Assembly (NCBI RefSeq): GCF_006442545.2
Contig: NZ_CP083952.1
Coordinates: 4,131,501-4,195,500 of the forward strand
Direction of reading: 5' to 3'
Origin: Mesorhizobium sp. B2-1-8
GTDB lineage: Bacteria > Pseudomonadota > Alphaproteobacteria > Rhizobiales > Rhizobiaceae
DNA: 64,000 nt
Under the pieces are notes generated by a model that made no database searches, had not been told where the DNA came from, and was given only the letters and a program-made list of their open reading frames with translations. Positions 56,042-64,000 of the stretch are shown here, piece after piece (positions within the stretch are counted from its first letter, which is position 1; each line of letters opens with the position of its first letter). Made by a program: the position numbers and the translations under genes.

Positions 56042-57931
56042 CTACTGCTTGGTGTGCAGGTCTGTTCCGAGCGTGTCCTTGACGAAGATCATGCCGATGA
56101 CCAGCGTGAACGCCGCGATCACCACCGGATACCAAAGGCCGTAGTAGATGTCGCCCTTGTAGGCGCTGAGCGCGAACACCGTCGCCGGCAGCAGGCCGCC
56201 GAACCAGCCATTGCCGATGTGATAGGGCAACGACATGCCGGTGTAGCGAATGCGGGTCGGGAACATCTCGACAAGGATCGCCGCGATCGGCCCGTAGACC
56301 ATGGTCACGAACAGCACCAGGATGAACAGGATGCCGATTGTCATCGGCCAGTTCACCGCTGCCGGATCGGCGAACATGGCAAAGGCACCGCCGCCCGGTA
56401 TGTTGTAGACGGTGACCTCGGGTGCACCCGCTGCCTCGTCGATGGTCAAGAGCTTGTCCTTGACCGCCTGATCAATCGGCACGGTCGCCTTCTCACCGGC
56501 TCGGATTGCGGCAGCGTCCAGCTTCAGTTCCGGGTTCGCGGCAACAAACGCATCGAGTTTCTGGTCCGCAACCTTGGTCGCCGCACGCTTCAGCGGATAA
56601 CCGTTGTCCTGCAGGGACATGTTGACGGCCTTGACGAAGGCCGCGTCCTTGGACTTGGCCTGATCGCCGGCGGCGACCGCGTCGTAGGACGCCACCGTCT
56701 CTGTACCAATCTTGACTGACGCAGCCGTCCCGGGCGTAGCCGTCGACACCACGTCGTACGGAACCGAGTTCTTGGTCAGAAACGAAGTCGCGATGTCGCA
56801 GGACGTCGTGAATTTCGCGGTTCCGACCGGATTGAACTGGAACCTGCAGTCGCCGGGGGCCGCCGTCACCGTTGCCCGAGTGCTCTGTTGTGCCTTGGCG
56901 AGCGCCGGATTGGCGGCCCAGGTCAACGCCTTGAACAGTGGGAAGGTGCAGACGACGGCGAGCGCAAGGCCAGCCATGATGATCGGCTTGCGACCGATCT
57001 TGTCGGAGAGCCAGCCGAACACGACGAAGAAGATCGAGCCGAGCGCCAGCGCGATGGCGATCATGATGTTGACCGACTGGGCATCGACCTTCAGCACGTT
57101 CTGCAGGAAGAACAGCGCGTAGAACTGGCCATTGTACCAGACGACGGCCTGACCGGCGGTGAGGCCGAGCAGCGCCAGGAGCGCGATCTTGGCGTTCTTC
57201 CACTGGCCAAAGGCCTCCGAGAGCGGCGCCTTGGAGCCCCTGCCTTCGTCCTTCATCTTCTGGAAGGTCGGGGACTCCGAGAGAGACAACCGGATCCAGA
57301 TCGAAACGGCGAGCAGCAGGAAAGAGACGATGAAAGGAATGCGCCAGCCCCAGGCGGCGTACGTCTCCTTGCTCAACGATCCCTGCACGATCAGGATCAC
57401 GATCAGCGACAGGAACAGGCCGAGTGTCGCTGTCGTCTGGATCCATGAGGTGTAGAAGCCGCGGCGGTCATCGGGCGCGTGCTCGGCGACATAGGTCGCC
57501 GCACCACCATATTCGCCGCCCAGCGCCAAGCCCTGCAGCATGCGCAGGACGATCAGGATCACAGGAGCCGCGATGCCCAAGGTTGCATAGCCGGGCAGCA
57601 GACCGACCAGGAAGGTCGACAGACCCATGATCGTCATGGTGACCAGGAACGTATATTTGCGACCGACGAGGTCGCCGATGCGACCGAACAGCAACGCGCC
57701 GAACGGGCGCACCAGGAAGCCGGCGGCAAAGGCCAGCAGCGCGAAGATGTTGCGCGTTGCCTCGGGAATCGTCGGACTGAAAAAGGTCGAGCCGATGAAA
57801 GCCGCCAGCGAGCCGTAGAGATAGAAATCGTACCATTCGAAAACGGTGCCGAGCGAGGAAGCGAAGATGACCTTCTTCTCCTCCCGCGTCATGCCGCGGC
57901 TCGTTCCGCGGGCGGTCGATGCCATTGCCAT
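56042..57931 (-). CDS. MFS transporter (metabolite:H+ symporter type) with large extracytoplasmic insertion
   Basis: 629-residue permease from the ATG at 57931, which has GGGAGG 8 bases upstream. The N-terminal half has MHS features: LGTVFEWYDFYLYG in helix 1, GRIGDLVGRKYTFLVT in loop 2-3 and LRMLQGLALGGEYGGAATYVAEHAP in helix 4. Residues about 340-520 form a soluble insertion of about 180 residues, with two Cys (DCRFQF and TSCDIA), placed between membrane segments. Ordinary MHS transporters are 430-550 residues. Substrates in this family are organic acids, proline or betaine. Confidence 0.88.
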   Translation of the reverse strand: MAMASTARGTSRGMTREEKKVIFASSLGTVFEWYDFYLYGSLAAFIGSTFFSPTIPEATRNIFALLAFAAGFLVRPFGALLFGRIGDLVGRKYTFLVTMTIMGLSTFLVGLLPGYATLGIAAPVILIVLRMLQGLALGGEYGGAATYVAEHAPDDRRGFYTSWIQTTATLGLFLSLIVILIVQGSLSKETYAAWGWRIPFIVSFLLLAVSIWIRLSLSESPTFQKMKDEGRGSKAPLSEAFGQWKNAKIALLALLGLTAGQAVVWYNGQFYALFFLQNVLKVDAQSVNIMIAIALALGSIFFVVFGWLSDKIGRKPIIMAGLALAVVCTFPLFKALTWAANPALAKAQQSTRATVTAAPGDCRFQFNPVGTAKFTTSCDIATSFLTKNSVPYDVVSTATPGTAASVKIGTETVASYDAVAAGDQAKSKDAAFVKAVNMSLQDNGYPLKRAATKVADQKLDAFVAANPELKLDAAAIRAGEKATVPIDQAVKDKLLTIDEAAGAPEVTVYNIPGGGAFAMFADPAAVNWPMTIGILFILVLFVTMVYGPIAAILVEMFPTRIRYTGMSLPYHIGNGWFGGLLPATVFALSAYKGDIYYGLWYPVVIAAFTLVIGMIFVKDTLGTDLHTKQ

Positions 57932-58115
57932 TGAGTTATCCTCCCGTGAGACCCAGTCCTCGATGCTGTGCGCCACCGTCCGCGTTCTCCTCCGAACGCG
58001 GACTCAAAAAACGCAGCCAGCACAAGAGAAATGGCAGAAAGCGCCGGGGAAAGGCACCGCGACGATGGGATTATGACTTTGGTATTAGGTGCAGTGCGAA
58101 GGCGGCGCGAAGCGC

Positions 58116-58907
58116 TCAGGCCCGCAGCGCTTCGAGCAATTTGACGGCGGCCATCATGTCTCGTTTGCGGGCGGCACGACGCGCGACTGCTTCGGCGTCC
58201 TGTCCCCACTGCGCGATCTGCCAGTCCTCGTCGACATGGCCGGCGGCCCAGGCCTGCTCGCCGTCGAGCTCGCCGAAATCGACAGCCAACGCCAGCAATG
58301 CCGACCCGGTCAGCGAAGTCATGACATGAATGGCGGCTAGGCGCAGCGGCTCGGTGCGCTGAGCCATATGGCTGCCCAGCACGGCAATGGTTTCGCGCGG
58401 CTGCTCGACATGGATGATGCCTTCGGCAAGGTTGAAGCGAACCCCAAATGCGGTGCGTGCCCAGTCGATGACGGGATCCCACTGCTCGTTCTGGCGCTCG
58501 ACCAGCCCTTGCGGGGCGTCGGCGCGGTAACAGAGCAGATCCGACGAGGCAAACCGCAGAATGTCTTCCAGCACCGCCTGCAGATCGCTGGCCACGCCAT
58601 CGATGGCGGTATTGACCAGCCGCATCACCGGCATCGTCACCGGATTGATCGTCTCGCCCTGTTCGGCGAACTCGGCGGCAACCAGCGCCGCGGCCGCCTC
58701 GGTCGGCAGCGCCAGCAGAGCCTTGCCCGGCGTGCGCACCGGCCTGCTGTCGAGTTGCACGGCAAAGCCGGCTTCCACCGGCGCGAACGAGACCTCCTTG
58801 TAGAAGCGTTTGGGCAGCGGTGTCTTCATCTGGATCTGGGCGCGACGCACCGGATCCGGATCGGAAAGATACTTGCCCGCTTCGAGGTCGTTGAGGATGT
58901 CACGCAT
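58116..58907 (-). CDS. ATP12 family F1-ATPase assembly chaperone
   Basis: 263-residue ATP12 chaperone, which binds the F1 alpha subunit before assembly in alphaproteobacteria and mitochondria. Visible family features are KRFYKEVSFAPVEAGFAVQLDSRPVRTPGKALLALPT (residues about 35-71), AAEFAEQGETINP, MPVMRLVNTAIDGV, ASSDLLCYRADAP and QWDPVIDWA. Follows the EamA gene on the same strand by 12 bp. Confidence 0.95.
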   Translation of the reverse strand: MRDILNDLEAGKYLSDPDPVRRAQIQMKTPLPKRFYKEVSFAPVEAGFAVQLDSRPVRTPGKALLALPTEAAAALVAAEFAEQGETINPVTMPVMRLVNTAIDGVASDLQAVLEDILRFASSDLLCYRADAPQGLVERQNEQWDPVIDWARTAFGVRFNLAEGIIHVEQPRETIAVLGSHMAQRTEPLRLAAIHVMTSLTGSALLALAVDFGELDGEQAWAAGHVDEDWQIAQWGQDAEAVARRAARKRDMMAAVKLLEALRA

Positions 58908-58919
58908 GAAGAAACTTTC

Positions 58920-59843
58920 TCACACCGGTGTCAGCTTGCGTGCCGGCCGGTTGACGATGATCAGCCCCGCCGCAATCAAGCCAAGTGCCAGAAAGATGCG
59001 GATGGTCAGCGGCTCGTTCAAGATGATCGCACCGCATAAAACACCGAAGACCGGCGACAGGAAGGTGAAGCTAGACAGGCCCGCGGCGGGATAGCGGCGC
59101 AGCAGCCAGAACCACAGCACGTAGGTAAAGGCGACGATATAGATCGCCTGGAAAAGCAGTGCCAATGTCGGCACCAAGGCTGGATCGCGAACCGGCGGGC
59201 CGGCGAGAGGCATCACCAACACGCCAACGATTGCGGCGCCGGCGAGTTGATAGAGCAGCAGCTTCTCCGCGCTTGCCTCGACCAGTTTCGATCGTTTGAT
59301 GAGGATATTGGTCAATGCCCAGAAAAACCCGGAAACAAGGCTTAGGAGATCGCCGAACAGCATGTCTCCGCCACCGCCGAGCTTGTCGGAAAAAACGGTG
59401 GCAAGACCGGCAAAGGCCAACAGCAGGCCAAGGAACTTGCGCGTGGTGATCTGTTCGCCGAGCAGGAAATGGCCGCCGATCAGCATCCAGAACGGCATCG
59501 AGTTGACCAGCAGCGTGTTGCGGGCCACGGTCGTGTGCTCCAGGCCGACATAGAGGCAAAGGAACTCGATGCCGAAAAGCACGCCGACCGCGATGCCGGC
59601 CAGCAATGTCCCATCCCTGGTGAACAGCGCAATGCCGCGCCAGCGGCACCAGAGAAAGACGCAGAAACCACCGATGACCGAACGTGCGATCGACAGGAAG
59701 ACGGGGTCGTAGCCGGCATAGGAGATCTTGGCGGCGACGTAGTTCAGGCCCCAGGAAAAGGTCAGGCCGACCATGATGGCGGCCGCCGCCATGTCGACCG
59801 TGTCGCGCCGATCGAGCGCGTCGGTGGCGTCGCTCACGGTCAA
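58920..59843 (-). CDS. DMT superfamily (EamA) permease
   Basis: 307-residue drug/metabolite transporter with ten predicted helices in two EamA repeats (about 20-150 and 170-295). Typical marks are SWGLNYVAAKI in helix 1, LYVGLEHTTVARNTLLVNSMPFWMLIGGHFLLGE at the end of repeat 1, and SSFTFLSPVFGVLCGAIILNE at the end of repeat 2. The start overlaps the rluA-type gene stop by four bases. Substrate unknown; exporters of amino acids or metabolites are common. Confidence 0.9.
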   Translation of the reverse strand: MTVSDATDALDRRDTVDMAAAAIMVGLTFSWGLNYVAAKISYAGYDPVFLSIARSVIGGFCVFLWCRWRGIALFTRDGTLLAGIAVGVLFGIEFLCLYVGLEHTTVARNTLLVNSMPFWMLIGGHFLLGEQITTRKFLGLLLAFAGLATVFSDKLGGGGDMLFGDLLSLVSGFFWALTNILIKRSKLVEASAEKLLLYQLAGAAIVGVLVMPLAGPPVRDPALVPTLALLFQAIYIVAFTYVLWFWLLRRYPAAGLSSFTFLSPVFGVLCGAIILNEPLTIRIFLALGLIAAGLIIVNRPARKLTPV

Positions 59844-60820
59844 TCCTCAGCGCTGGCGTCGTCGAAGCCGATCAGGTTCCAGCTCTGGCGCATATGCGGC
59901 GGCATCGGCGCGGTGACGTCGATGACGCCCTTGTCCGGGTGCGGAATAATGATGCGGCGCGCGTGCAGGTGCAGGCGGTTTTGAATGCCGCCGGGAAAAT
60001 CCCAGTTGGTGTCGGCTTCGAAGTATTTCGGATCGCCGATGATCGGGCAGCCGATATAGGCGGCATGGACGCGGAGCTGGTGGGTGCGTCCCGTGTAAGG
60101 CTCCATCTCCAACCAGGTCATGGTCTGCGCCGCCTGCTCGATGATGCGGTAGTAGGACACGGCATGGTCGGCGCCCTTTTCACCATGGGCGGCGACGCGC
60201 ACACGGTCGCCGTCCGGCGTAGCCTCCTTGATCAGCCAGGTCGAGATCTTGTCCTCTCGCTTGGGCGGCACGCCCTTGACCAGCGCCCAGTAGGTCTTCT
60301 TGGTTTCCCGCGCCCGGAACGCCTCGGAGAGCTTCATGGCGGCCAGCCTGGTGCGGGCGACGACCAGCACGCCCGACGTATCGCGGTCGAGCCGATGCAC
60401 CAGCCGCGGCTTCTCGCCCTTCTGGTTGCGCCAGGCTTCCAGCATGTCGTCGACATTGCGCGTGACGCCGGAGCCGCCCTGAACGGCGAGGCCCGCCGGC
60501 TTGTTGAAGACGAAGACCTTAGGGTCCTCATGGATCAGCATCTTGGCGAGTACATCGGCGTCGCCCTGGTTGCGGATCGAGTGACCCGTCAGCGCGCTCT
60601 CGCCCTTCTTGTCCACCTCGAGCGGCGGTACACGCACCATCTGGCCCGGCTCGACACGGGTGTCGGCCTTGACCCGGCCGCCATCGACGCGGATCTGGCC
60701 GGAGCGCAGCAGTTTCTGCAGATGGCCGAAGCCAAGACCCGGGAAATGCGTTTTGAACCAGCGATCGAGCCGCATGCCCGCCTCGCCGGCCTCCACCGTG
60801 ATCTGTTCAACGCCTGCCAT
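59840..60820 (-). CDS. RluA-family rRNA pseudouridine synthase
   Basis: 326 residues from MAGVEQITVEAGEAG (60820); the open frame runs 31 codons further but lacks homology. An S4 RNA-binding domain (about residues 15-65: MRLDRWFKTHFPGLGFGHLQKLLRSG) is followed by the catalytic domain with VHRLDRDTSGVLVVARTRLAAMKLSEAF, where Asp of RLDRDTSG is the nucleophile. The pattern is RluC-like, acting on 23S rRNA. In many rhizobia crcB lies next to this gene; here that neighbour is decayed. Confidence 0.93.
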   Translation of the reverse strand: MAGVEQITVEAGEAGMRLDRWFKTHFPGLGFGHLQKLLRSGQIRVDGGRVKADTRVEPGQMVRVPPLEVDKKGESALTGHSIRNQGDADVLAKMLIHEDPKVFVFNKPAGLAVQGGSGVTRNVDDMLEAWRNQKGEKPRLVHRLDRDTSGVLVVARTRLAAMKLSEAFRARETKKTYWALVKGVPPKREDKISTWLIKEATPDGDRVRVAAHGEKGADHAVSYYRIIEQAAQTMTWLEMEPYTGRTHQLRVHAAYIGCPIIGDPKYFEADTNWDFPGGIQNRLHLHARRIIIPHPDKGVIDVTAPMPPHMRQSWNLIGFDDASAED

Positions 60821-60898
60821 GTTTTTTCGCTTGTCCGTTTCCCGAGCAGGGCTCTTGGCCCGCGCTTGGCGCGGCAATAGCACTAATGCATGCCGCCC

Positions 60899-60932
60899 AA
60901 AACCATAAAGCACGCCAAGGCGTGCTTTATGG
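60899..60932 (-). terminator. Terminator of the crcB remnant
   Basis: Perfect 14-pair stem CCATAAAGCACGCC-AA-GGCGTGCTTTATGG with a TTTT tail on the minus strand. It overlaps the crcB stop codon at 60927. Confidence 0.88.
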
Positions 60933-61188
60933 CAGGCTTCTTACAAACCAAAGACCCAAAAACAGGGCGACAATGGCGACAATGACACTGGCCAGTGCGT
61001 AACCGAACGCGGGCAGCGTGGCCCCCCGCTCCCACAACAGCCCCATCGCGAAGGAGCCGATGATGTTGATCGCCATCGTGCCCCGGGGGTAGTTGGGGGC
61101 GACGAGGCGCAGAGCGCCCATACTGGTCAAATGGCGGATGCCGGCACGGATGCTGCCGCCGACAACAACAAGAGGCCAGATTGAACGT
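60927..61188 (-). pseudogene. crcB: crcB fluoride channel remnant with internal deletion
   Basis: The reading frame contains the start of a CrcB/Fluc protein (LVVVGGSIRAGIRHLTSMGALRLVAPNYPRGTMAINIIGSFAMGLL in pieces) joined directly to its last part (WERGATLPAFGYALASV, then VALFLGLWFVRSL). The junction is near 61034. Missing are about 40-45 residues holding TM2-TM3 and the GGFTTFSTFS pore signature. The expected initiation region reads ACG TTC AAT CTG one frame away, so ATG is lost and there is a one-base shift. It would not make a channel. The only in-frame start left lies across the adjacent 15-bp repeats. Confidence 0.8.
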
Positions 61189-61224
61189 AGCCGTTGCTGC
61201 CGGTGCGAGGGTGCCGGCGTCAAT

Positions 61225-61299
61225 CCCCTGAATCCGGTGCCCCTGAATCCGGTGCCCCTGAATCCGGTGCCCCTGAATCCGGTGCCCTTGGAGCCGGTG
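61225..61299. repeat. 15-bp tandem repeat (five units)
   Basis: Four exact copies of CCCCTGAATCCGGTG followed by one degenerate copy CCCTTGGAGCCGGTG. It lies just upstream (in transcription sense) of the crcB remnant. The length is a multiple of three, so reading frames stay open (GTGFR pentapeptides on the minus strand). Copy number is likely variable between strains. Confidence 0.95.
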
Positions 61300-61388
61300 A
61301 CGCTTCGGGATACCACGGACAGTCGACCGCGTCAGGAAACGCGCTTCCCAGGTTGCGCGATATCGGGCGATCATCGCCAGATCGCGGT

Positions 61389-63044
61389 TCACCAGACAGG
61401 CGTTGTCCAGTCCGGATATTCCTTCCGGAATTCGCCGTACAGCGCGTTGAGTTCCTGCTGCGTGACGGGGCGAATCTGCTCATACAGATAGCCGGTAACG
61501 GCGCCGGACAATTGGTACCGCGCAACGCGCTTGTAGGCGGCACCGATGCCTTGCCCGTCAAGAATATATTGGTTCGGAAGCGTGACGCAAATCTGCGCGC
61601 CTGGTTGCAGATGAGTAACCGGCGGGTCGGTCACAATCACAAATCTGGATTGCAATGCGTCCGGCCGAAACCCATCACGACTGTCCACCTGGCAAATCCA
61701 GCCGACATGAGGAACGAGGTCCCGATCCATCCCGAACAACAGCGCATCGCTCATCACAGCTCCCGAGGCAAAAACCGAAAAGCGATCCTCTGGTCCCAAT
61801 CTGCTGGTCAGATCATCGATCATGCGCCTGTATTCGGGGAGATTGTCGAGATGGAGCGGGAGCGTGGCCTCTCGCGCAAAAACGAAATCGACCGGAGACA
61901 GGAGTTGACGACCCGTCGGGAAAAATGTGCCCAAGAAAGCGAGTCCAGCGACGACCGCCATGCCGGCGGTCCACCATCGCGATTTCAAGGCGGGTACGGA
62001 AACGATCGCGACGATGGCCTGGGCGTATGCGGGAAAAAGCCAAAGAAACATCGGCAGTGAATGATGGCGGTCCGGATCCTGCGTCCGGGTGAAAATCAAA
62101 AATGTGAGCATCGAGACGATGGCGCAGAATAGGGAGAACCTGTTGCGGCGGACAATGGAGATGTAAAGCCCGGCAATGATCAGCAGCCAATTTACATAGC
62201 TGAGCCGGCTCCCCATTTCACCGAGCTGGGTGACAAAGGTCGTCTTGTATCCGCTGTAGAGGTCGCCGTAGCTCGTTCCCACAATTCTGGCGATCAGCGG
62301 CAGTTGAAAGCTCAATGCGGTTGCGGCGATAACGAAGGTCGCGCACAGGCCACCCCCTACCGCCGCACGGAACGCCGGAAGGTCTCGGTCCCTTGCGATC
62401 CGCAGCAAACCCAGGAACGCCGCGGAAAGGGCAACCCCGATAGCGGCGTAGGCGTACCAGCGACGCAGCGTGAACGCCAACCATAGGCTCGCGCCGACGG
62501 ATATTCCGCTCACCACCGGTTCGCGGGTCAGGAATTTGGACTTCCACAGGAAATAGGTTGCCGCGGTGAGAGCGAGGCAACCGGCAACATCAGGCATTCC
62601 ACGAAGTGTCGGCGCCCAGAACGGCGTGTAGAGCAAGGCCGCGATCCAGACGGCTGGCCAGCTTCGAGAAGGTGCTTCGGAAACCGCCTCGAGATAACTT
62701 ATCCTGCCTATGAAGAGAGCCGCTGGAGCCAGGTAGACCGACACTATTCCAGCAACGAAGGAAAGCCTCGAACCACCGAAGACGATGTGAAAGGGCATCA
62801 ACGGCACCAGGATCGCCACACCATAATCTTCCGTGGCGATGGAGGTGGCCAACTGGCTCAGCCAGTCCAAGGGGTTCTCGACCAGGAGCGCCCCCTGCCG
62901 GTTGAACACATTGAAATAAGCAGCGTTGTCCCAATAATAGACTGGTTCTTCAAGCTTTATGTACGCGGCGCTGATGGCAATGCCTAGCATCACGGTGCAT
63001 ATGTAGGCTCCCGTCCAGAATCCGAAGACTTTGTTCTTTGACAC
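61389..63044 (-). CDS. Multispanning membrane protein, GT-C glycosyltransferase-like
   Basis: About 551 residues from a GTG at 63044 (reading VSKNKVFGFW); an alternative TTG start at 63128 adds 28 residues. It has 10 or more hydrophobic segments in the N-terminal 380 residues, followed by a soluble C-terminal region (about 380-551). An early loop after TM1 has YYWDNAAYFNVF, with an Asp placed as in GT-C polyprenyl-phosphate-sugar transferases. No family motif beyond that is recognised. Its base composition is lower in GC than its neighbours. It may modify LPS or another envelope glycan. Confidence 0.6.
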   Translation of the reverse strand: MSKNKVFGFWTGAYICTVMLGIAISAAYIKLEEPVYYWDNAAYFNVFNRQGALLVENPLDWLSQLATSIATEDYGVAILVPLMPFHIVFGGSRLSFVAGIVSVYLAPAALFIGRISYLEAVSEAPSRSWPAVWIAALLYTPFWAPTLRGMPDVAGCLALTAATYFLWKSKFLTREPVVSGISVGASLWLAFTLRRWYAYAAIGVALSAAFLGLLRIARDRDLPAFRAAVGGGLCATFVIAATALSFQLPLIARIVGTSYGDLYSGYKTTFVTQLGEMGSRLSYVNWLLIIAGLYISIVRRNRFSLFCAIVSMLTFLIFTRTQDPDRHHSLPMFLWLFPAYAQAIVAIVSVPALKSRWWTAGMAVVAGLAFLGTFFPTGRQLLSPVDFVFAREATLPLHLDNLPEYRRMIDDLTSRLGPEDRFSVFASGAVMSDALLFGMDRDLVPHVGWICQVDSRDGFRPDALQSRFVIVTDPPVTHLQPGAQICVTLPNQYILDGQGIGAAYKRVARYQLSGAVTGYLYEQIRPVTQQELNALYGEFRKEYPDWTTPVW

Positions 63045-63380
63045 TTGGATCCGCCAAGGAAGGAAGAGGGACAGAACTGCCGACGGCAGAATCGAGACGC
63101 CCTGACGCAGCCGTAGCCATTCGGGCAAATGCGAATCCTGCTACACAGTTCATATAATGAATTGTCGGTAGCCCAAAGAGGTCGAGGTCTGAACCAACGC
63201 AACGCTAAAGCTGCCCGTCTTGGAGGAGCATAGCCTGGCGGCCCTCAATACACCGGCGCCGGCAGCGGCTCTTGTCTTGACGCAATTCCCTGCGGAAAGT
63301 CGTCTGCATTTCATGGAATTGCGCCAAATTCCATGGTGGGATGCTGCCGGCTTCGCCGACAGCACCAATAGATATTCAAC
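63045..63380. other. Upstream/intergenic region before the GT-C-like gene
   Basis: About 335 bp between the GT-C-like gene (depending on start) and the hydroxylase gene, both on the minus strand. AT-richer than average; probably contains the promoter of the GT-C-like gene. No further gene or clear palindrome seen. Confidence 0.35.
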
Positions 63381-64000
63381 TCAGGTGGTTTCGACCTTCT
63401 TTGGCTTTGTGGAGCCAATCATTTTCCAGTTCTTGTAGAACATCGAATTGATGCGCTCGACGCTCACCGAGACGACCGCGAGCATGCCTGCGATCAGGCG
63501 AGGCACCGGGGACGGCCTGATAATATCCATGAAAACGCAGTAGCGGCGGCCATCATACTCGTTGACCGAGCGATGCAGCAGCGTGTCGTCGAAAATGAAC
63601 TGCGGATTGTCGTACCAGTAGTTCTTGACGTTGCCGCATTCGACGAAAATCTCAGCTTTCACCGGGATCAGATTGTAGAGGATGCGTAGGCTGAGCCGCA
63701 GCGGCCCGAAATGCCAGGAGGTCGATTCGCGCTTGCTGAAGACGGAAACGGCAATCGTCTTGATGTATTTGAAATCCTTATTGAATTCCTCAACGTTGTC
63801 TATCCTGTGTTTGCCATACCACTGGTAGACATACATGCCGCGCCGGCCGGCGCCGAAATTGGCGTCGATATCGGCGATGATCTCATCCTTGCGCGCCTTG
63901 AAGACATCAAGGACCTCGTTGACTTCACGCTGATAGTCGGCGGGAAACTGCTCCAGCTTCCACACGCCCGGATTTCTGTAGCACAGAAGATCGACCAACA
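63381..64000 (-). CDS. Aspartyl/asparaginyl beta-hydroxylase-like dioxygenase, LpxO-type (5'-partial)
   Basis: Fe(II)/2-oxoglutarate dioxygenase of the aspartyl/asparaginyl hydroxylase family, cut by the window edge (at least 206 residues). Metal ligands appear in WHFG (first His) and LLHRSVNEYDGRRYCVFMD (second His), with the conserved FDDTLLHRSVN and MDIIRP signature. Bacterial homologues such as LpxO hydroxylate lipid A acyl chains. A hydrophobic segment after the core (LIAGMLAVVSVSV) suggests membrane association. The true start lies beyond the window; the TTG at 63998 is probably internal. Confidence 0.82.
   Translation of the reverse strand, partial: LVDLLCYRNPGVWKLEQFPADYQREVNEVLDVFKARKDEIIADIDANFGAGRRGMYVYQWYGKHRIDNVEEFNKDFKYIKTIAVSVFSKRESTSWHFGPLRLSLRILYNLIPVKAEIFVECGNVKNYWYDNPQFIFDDTLLHRSVNEYDGRRYCVFMDIIRPSPVPRLIAGMLAVVSVSVERINSMFYKNWKMIGSTKPKKVETT

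Overview
The window is GC-rich, gene-dense chromosomal DNA from an alphaproteobacterium of the order Rhizobiales, most likely Mesorhizobium or a close relative. The indicators are the dusB-ntrB-ntrC-ntrY-ntrX-dat-hfq-hflX series, a fused IspDF, an E1-beta subunit with its own lipoyl domain, an ATP12 chaperone, Omp25/Omp31-type barrels, and the pairing of glutamine synthetase I (glnA) with glutamine synthetase II. No rRNA, tRNA, CRISPR array, insertion sequence or prophage was found; nearly all of it is core genome.

Layout. 0-3 kb: an ECF sigma factor, its membrane anti-sigma factor and a Bax-inhibitor-1 protein, then a histidine-phosphatase-like protein lacking its catalytic His. 3-5 kb: aromatic aminotransferase and mazG. 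5-15 kb: hflX, hfq, D-amino-acid aminotransferase and the nitrogen two-component systems NtrYX and NtrBC with dusB. 15-17.5 kb: ispDF, cinA and a RatA/Coq10-type protein. 17.5-27.3 kb: the pyruvate-to-acetyl-CoA block (lipA, lpd, pdhC, pdhB, pdhA) with ftsB and enolase. 27.5-36 kb: small stress-type proteins, kdsA, cyclopropane fatty acid synthase, a periplasmic cyclic nucleotide phosphodiesterase and NDH-2. 36-40 kb: 5-FTHF cyclo-ligase, an Lrp regulator divergent from alanine dehydrogenase, and an outer-membrane protein with two barrel repeats. 40-49 kb: a cysteine and sulfur cluster, hydrolases, an RNA helicase and an acyl-CoA carboxylase beta subunit. 49-56 kb: NAD(P)HX repair enzyme, glnB-glnA and, after a long non-coding gap, glnII with a divergent small gene resembling GstI. 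56-61 kb: an MFS transporter with a large extracytoplasmic insertion, ATP12, an EamA permease and an RluA synthase. 61-64 kb: a decayed crcB carrying a 15-bp tandem repeat, then a less typical segment with a multispanning membrane protein and an LpxO-like hydroxylase cut by the window end.

The strongest theme is nitrogen control. NtrB/NtrC at 11.5-14.1 kb would act on targets about 40 kb away: a sigma-54 element precedes glnB-glnA and a full-consensus sigma-54 element precedes glnII. The 64-residue gene divergent from glnII matches the length, position and key tryptophan of the rhizobial GstI inhibitor of glnII. A long inverted repeat upstream of dusB-ntrBC is a candidate autoregulatory site. 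Second looks are also warranted at the internally deleted crcB, the double-barrel Omp, the phosphatase-like protein without its nucleophile, and a structured intergenic element near 36.9 kb. I did not find a clearly new multi-gene system.
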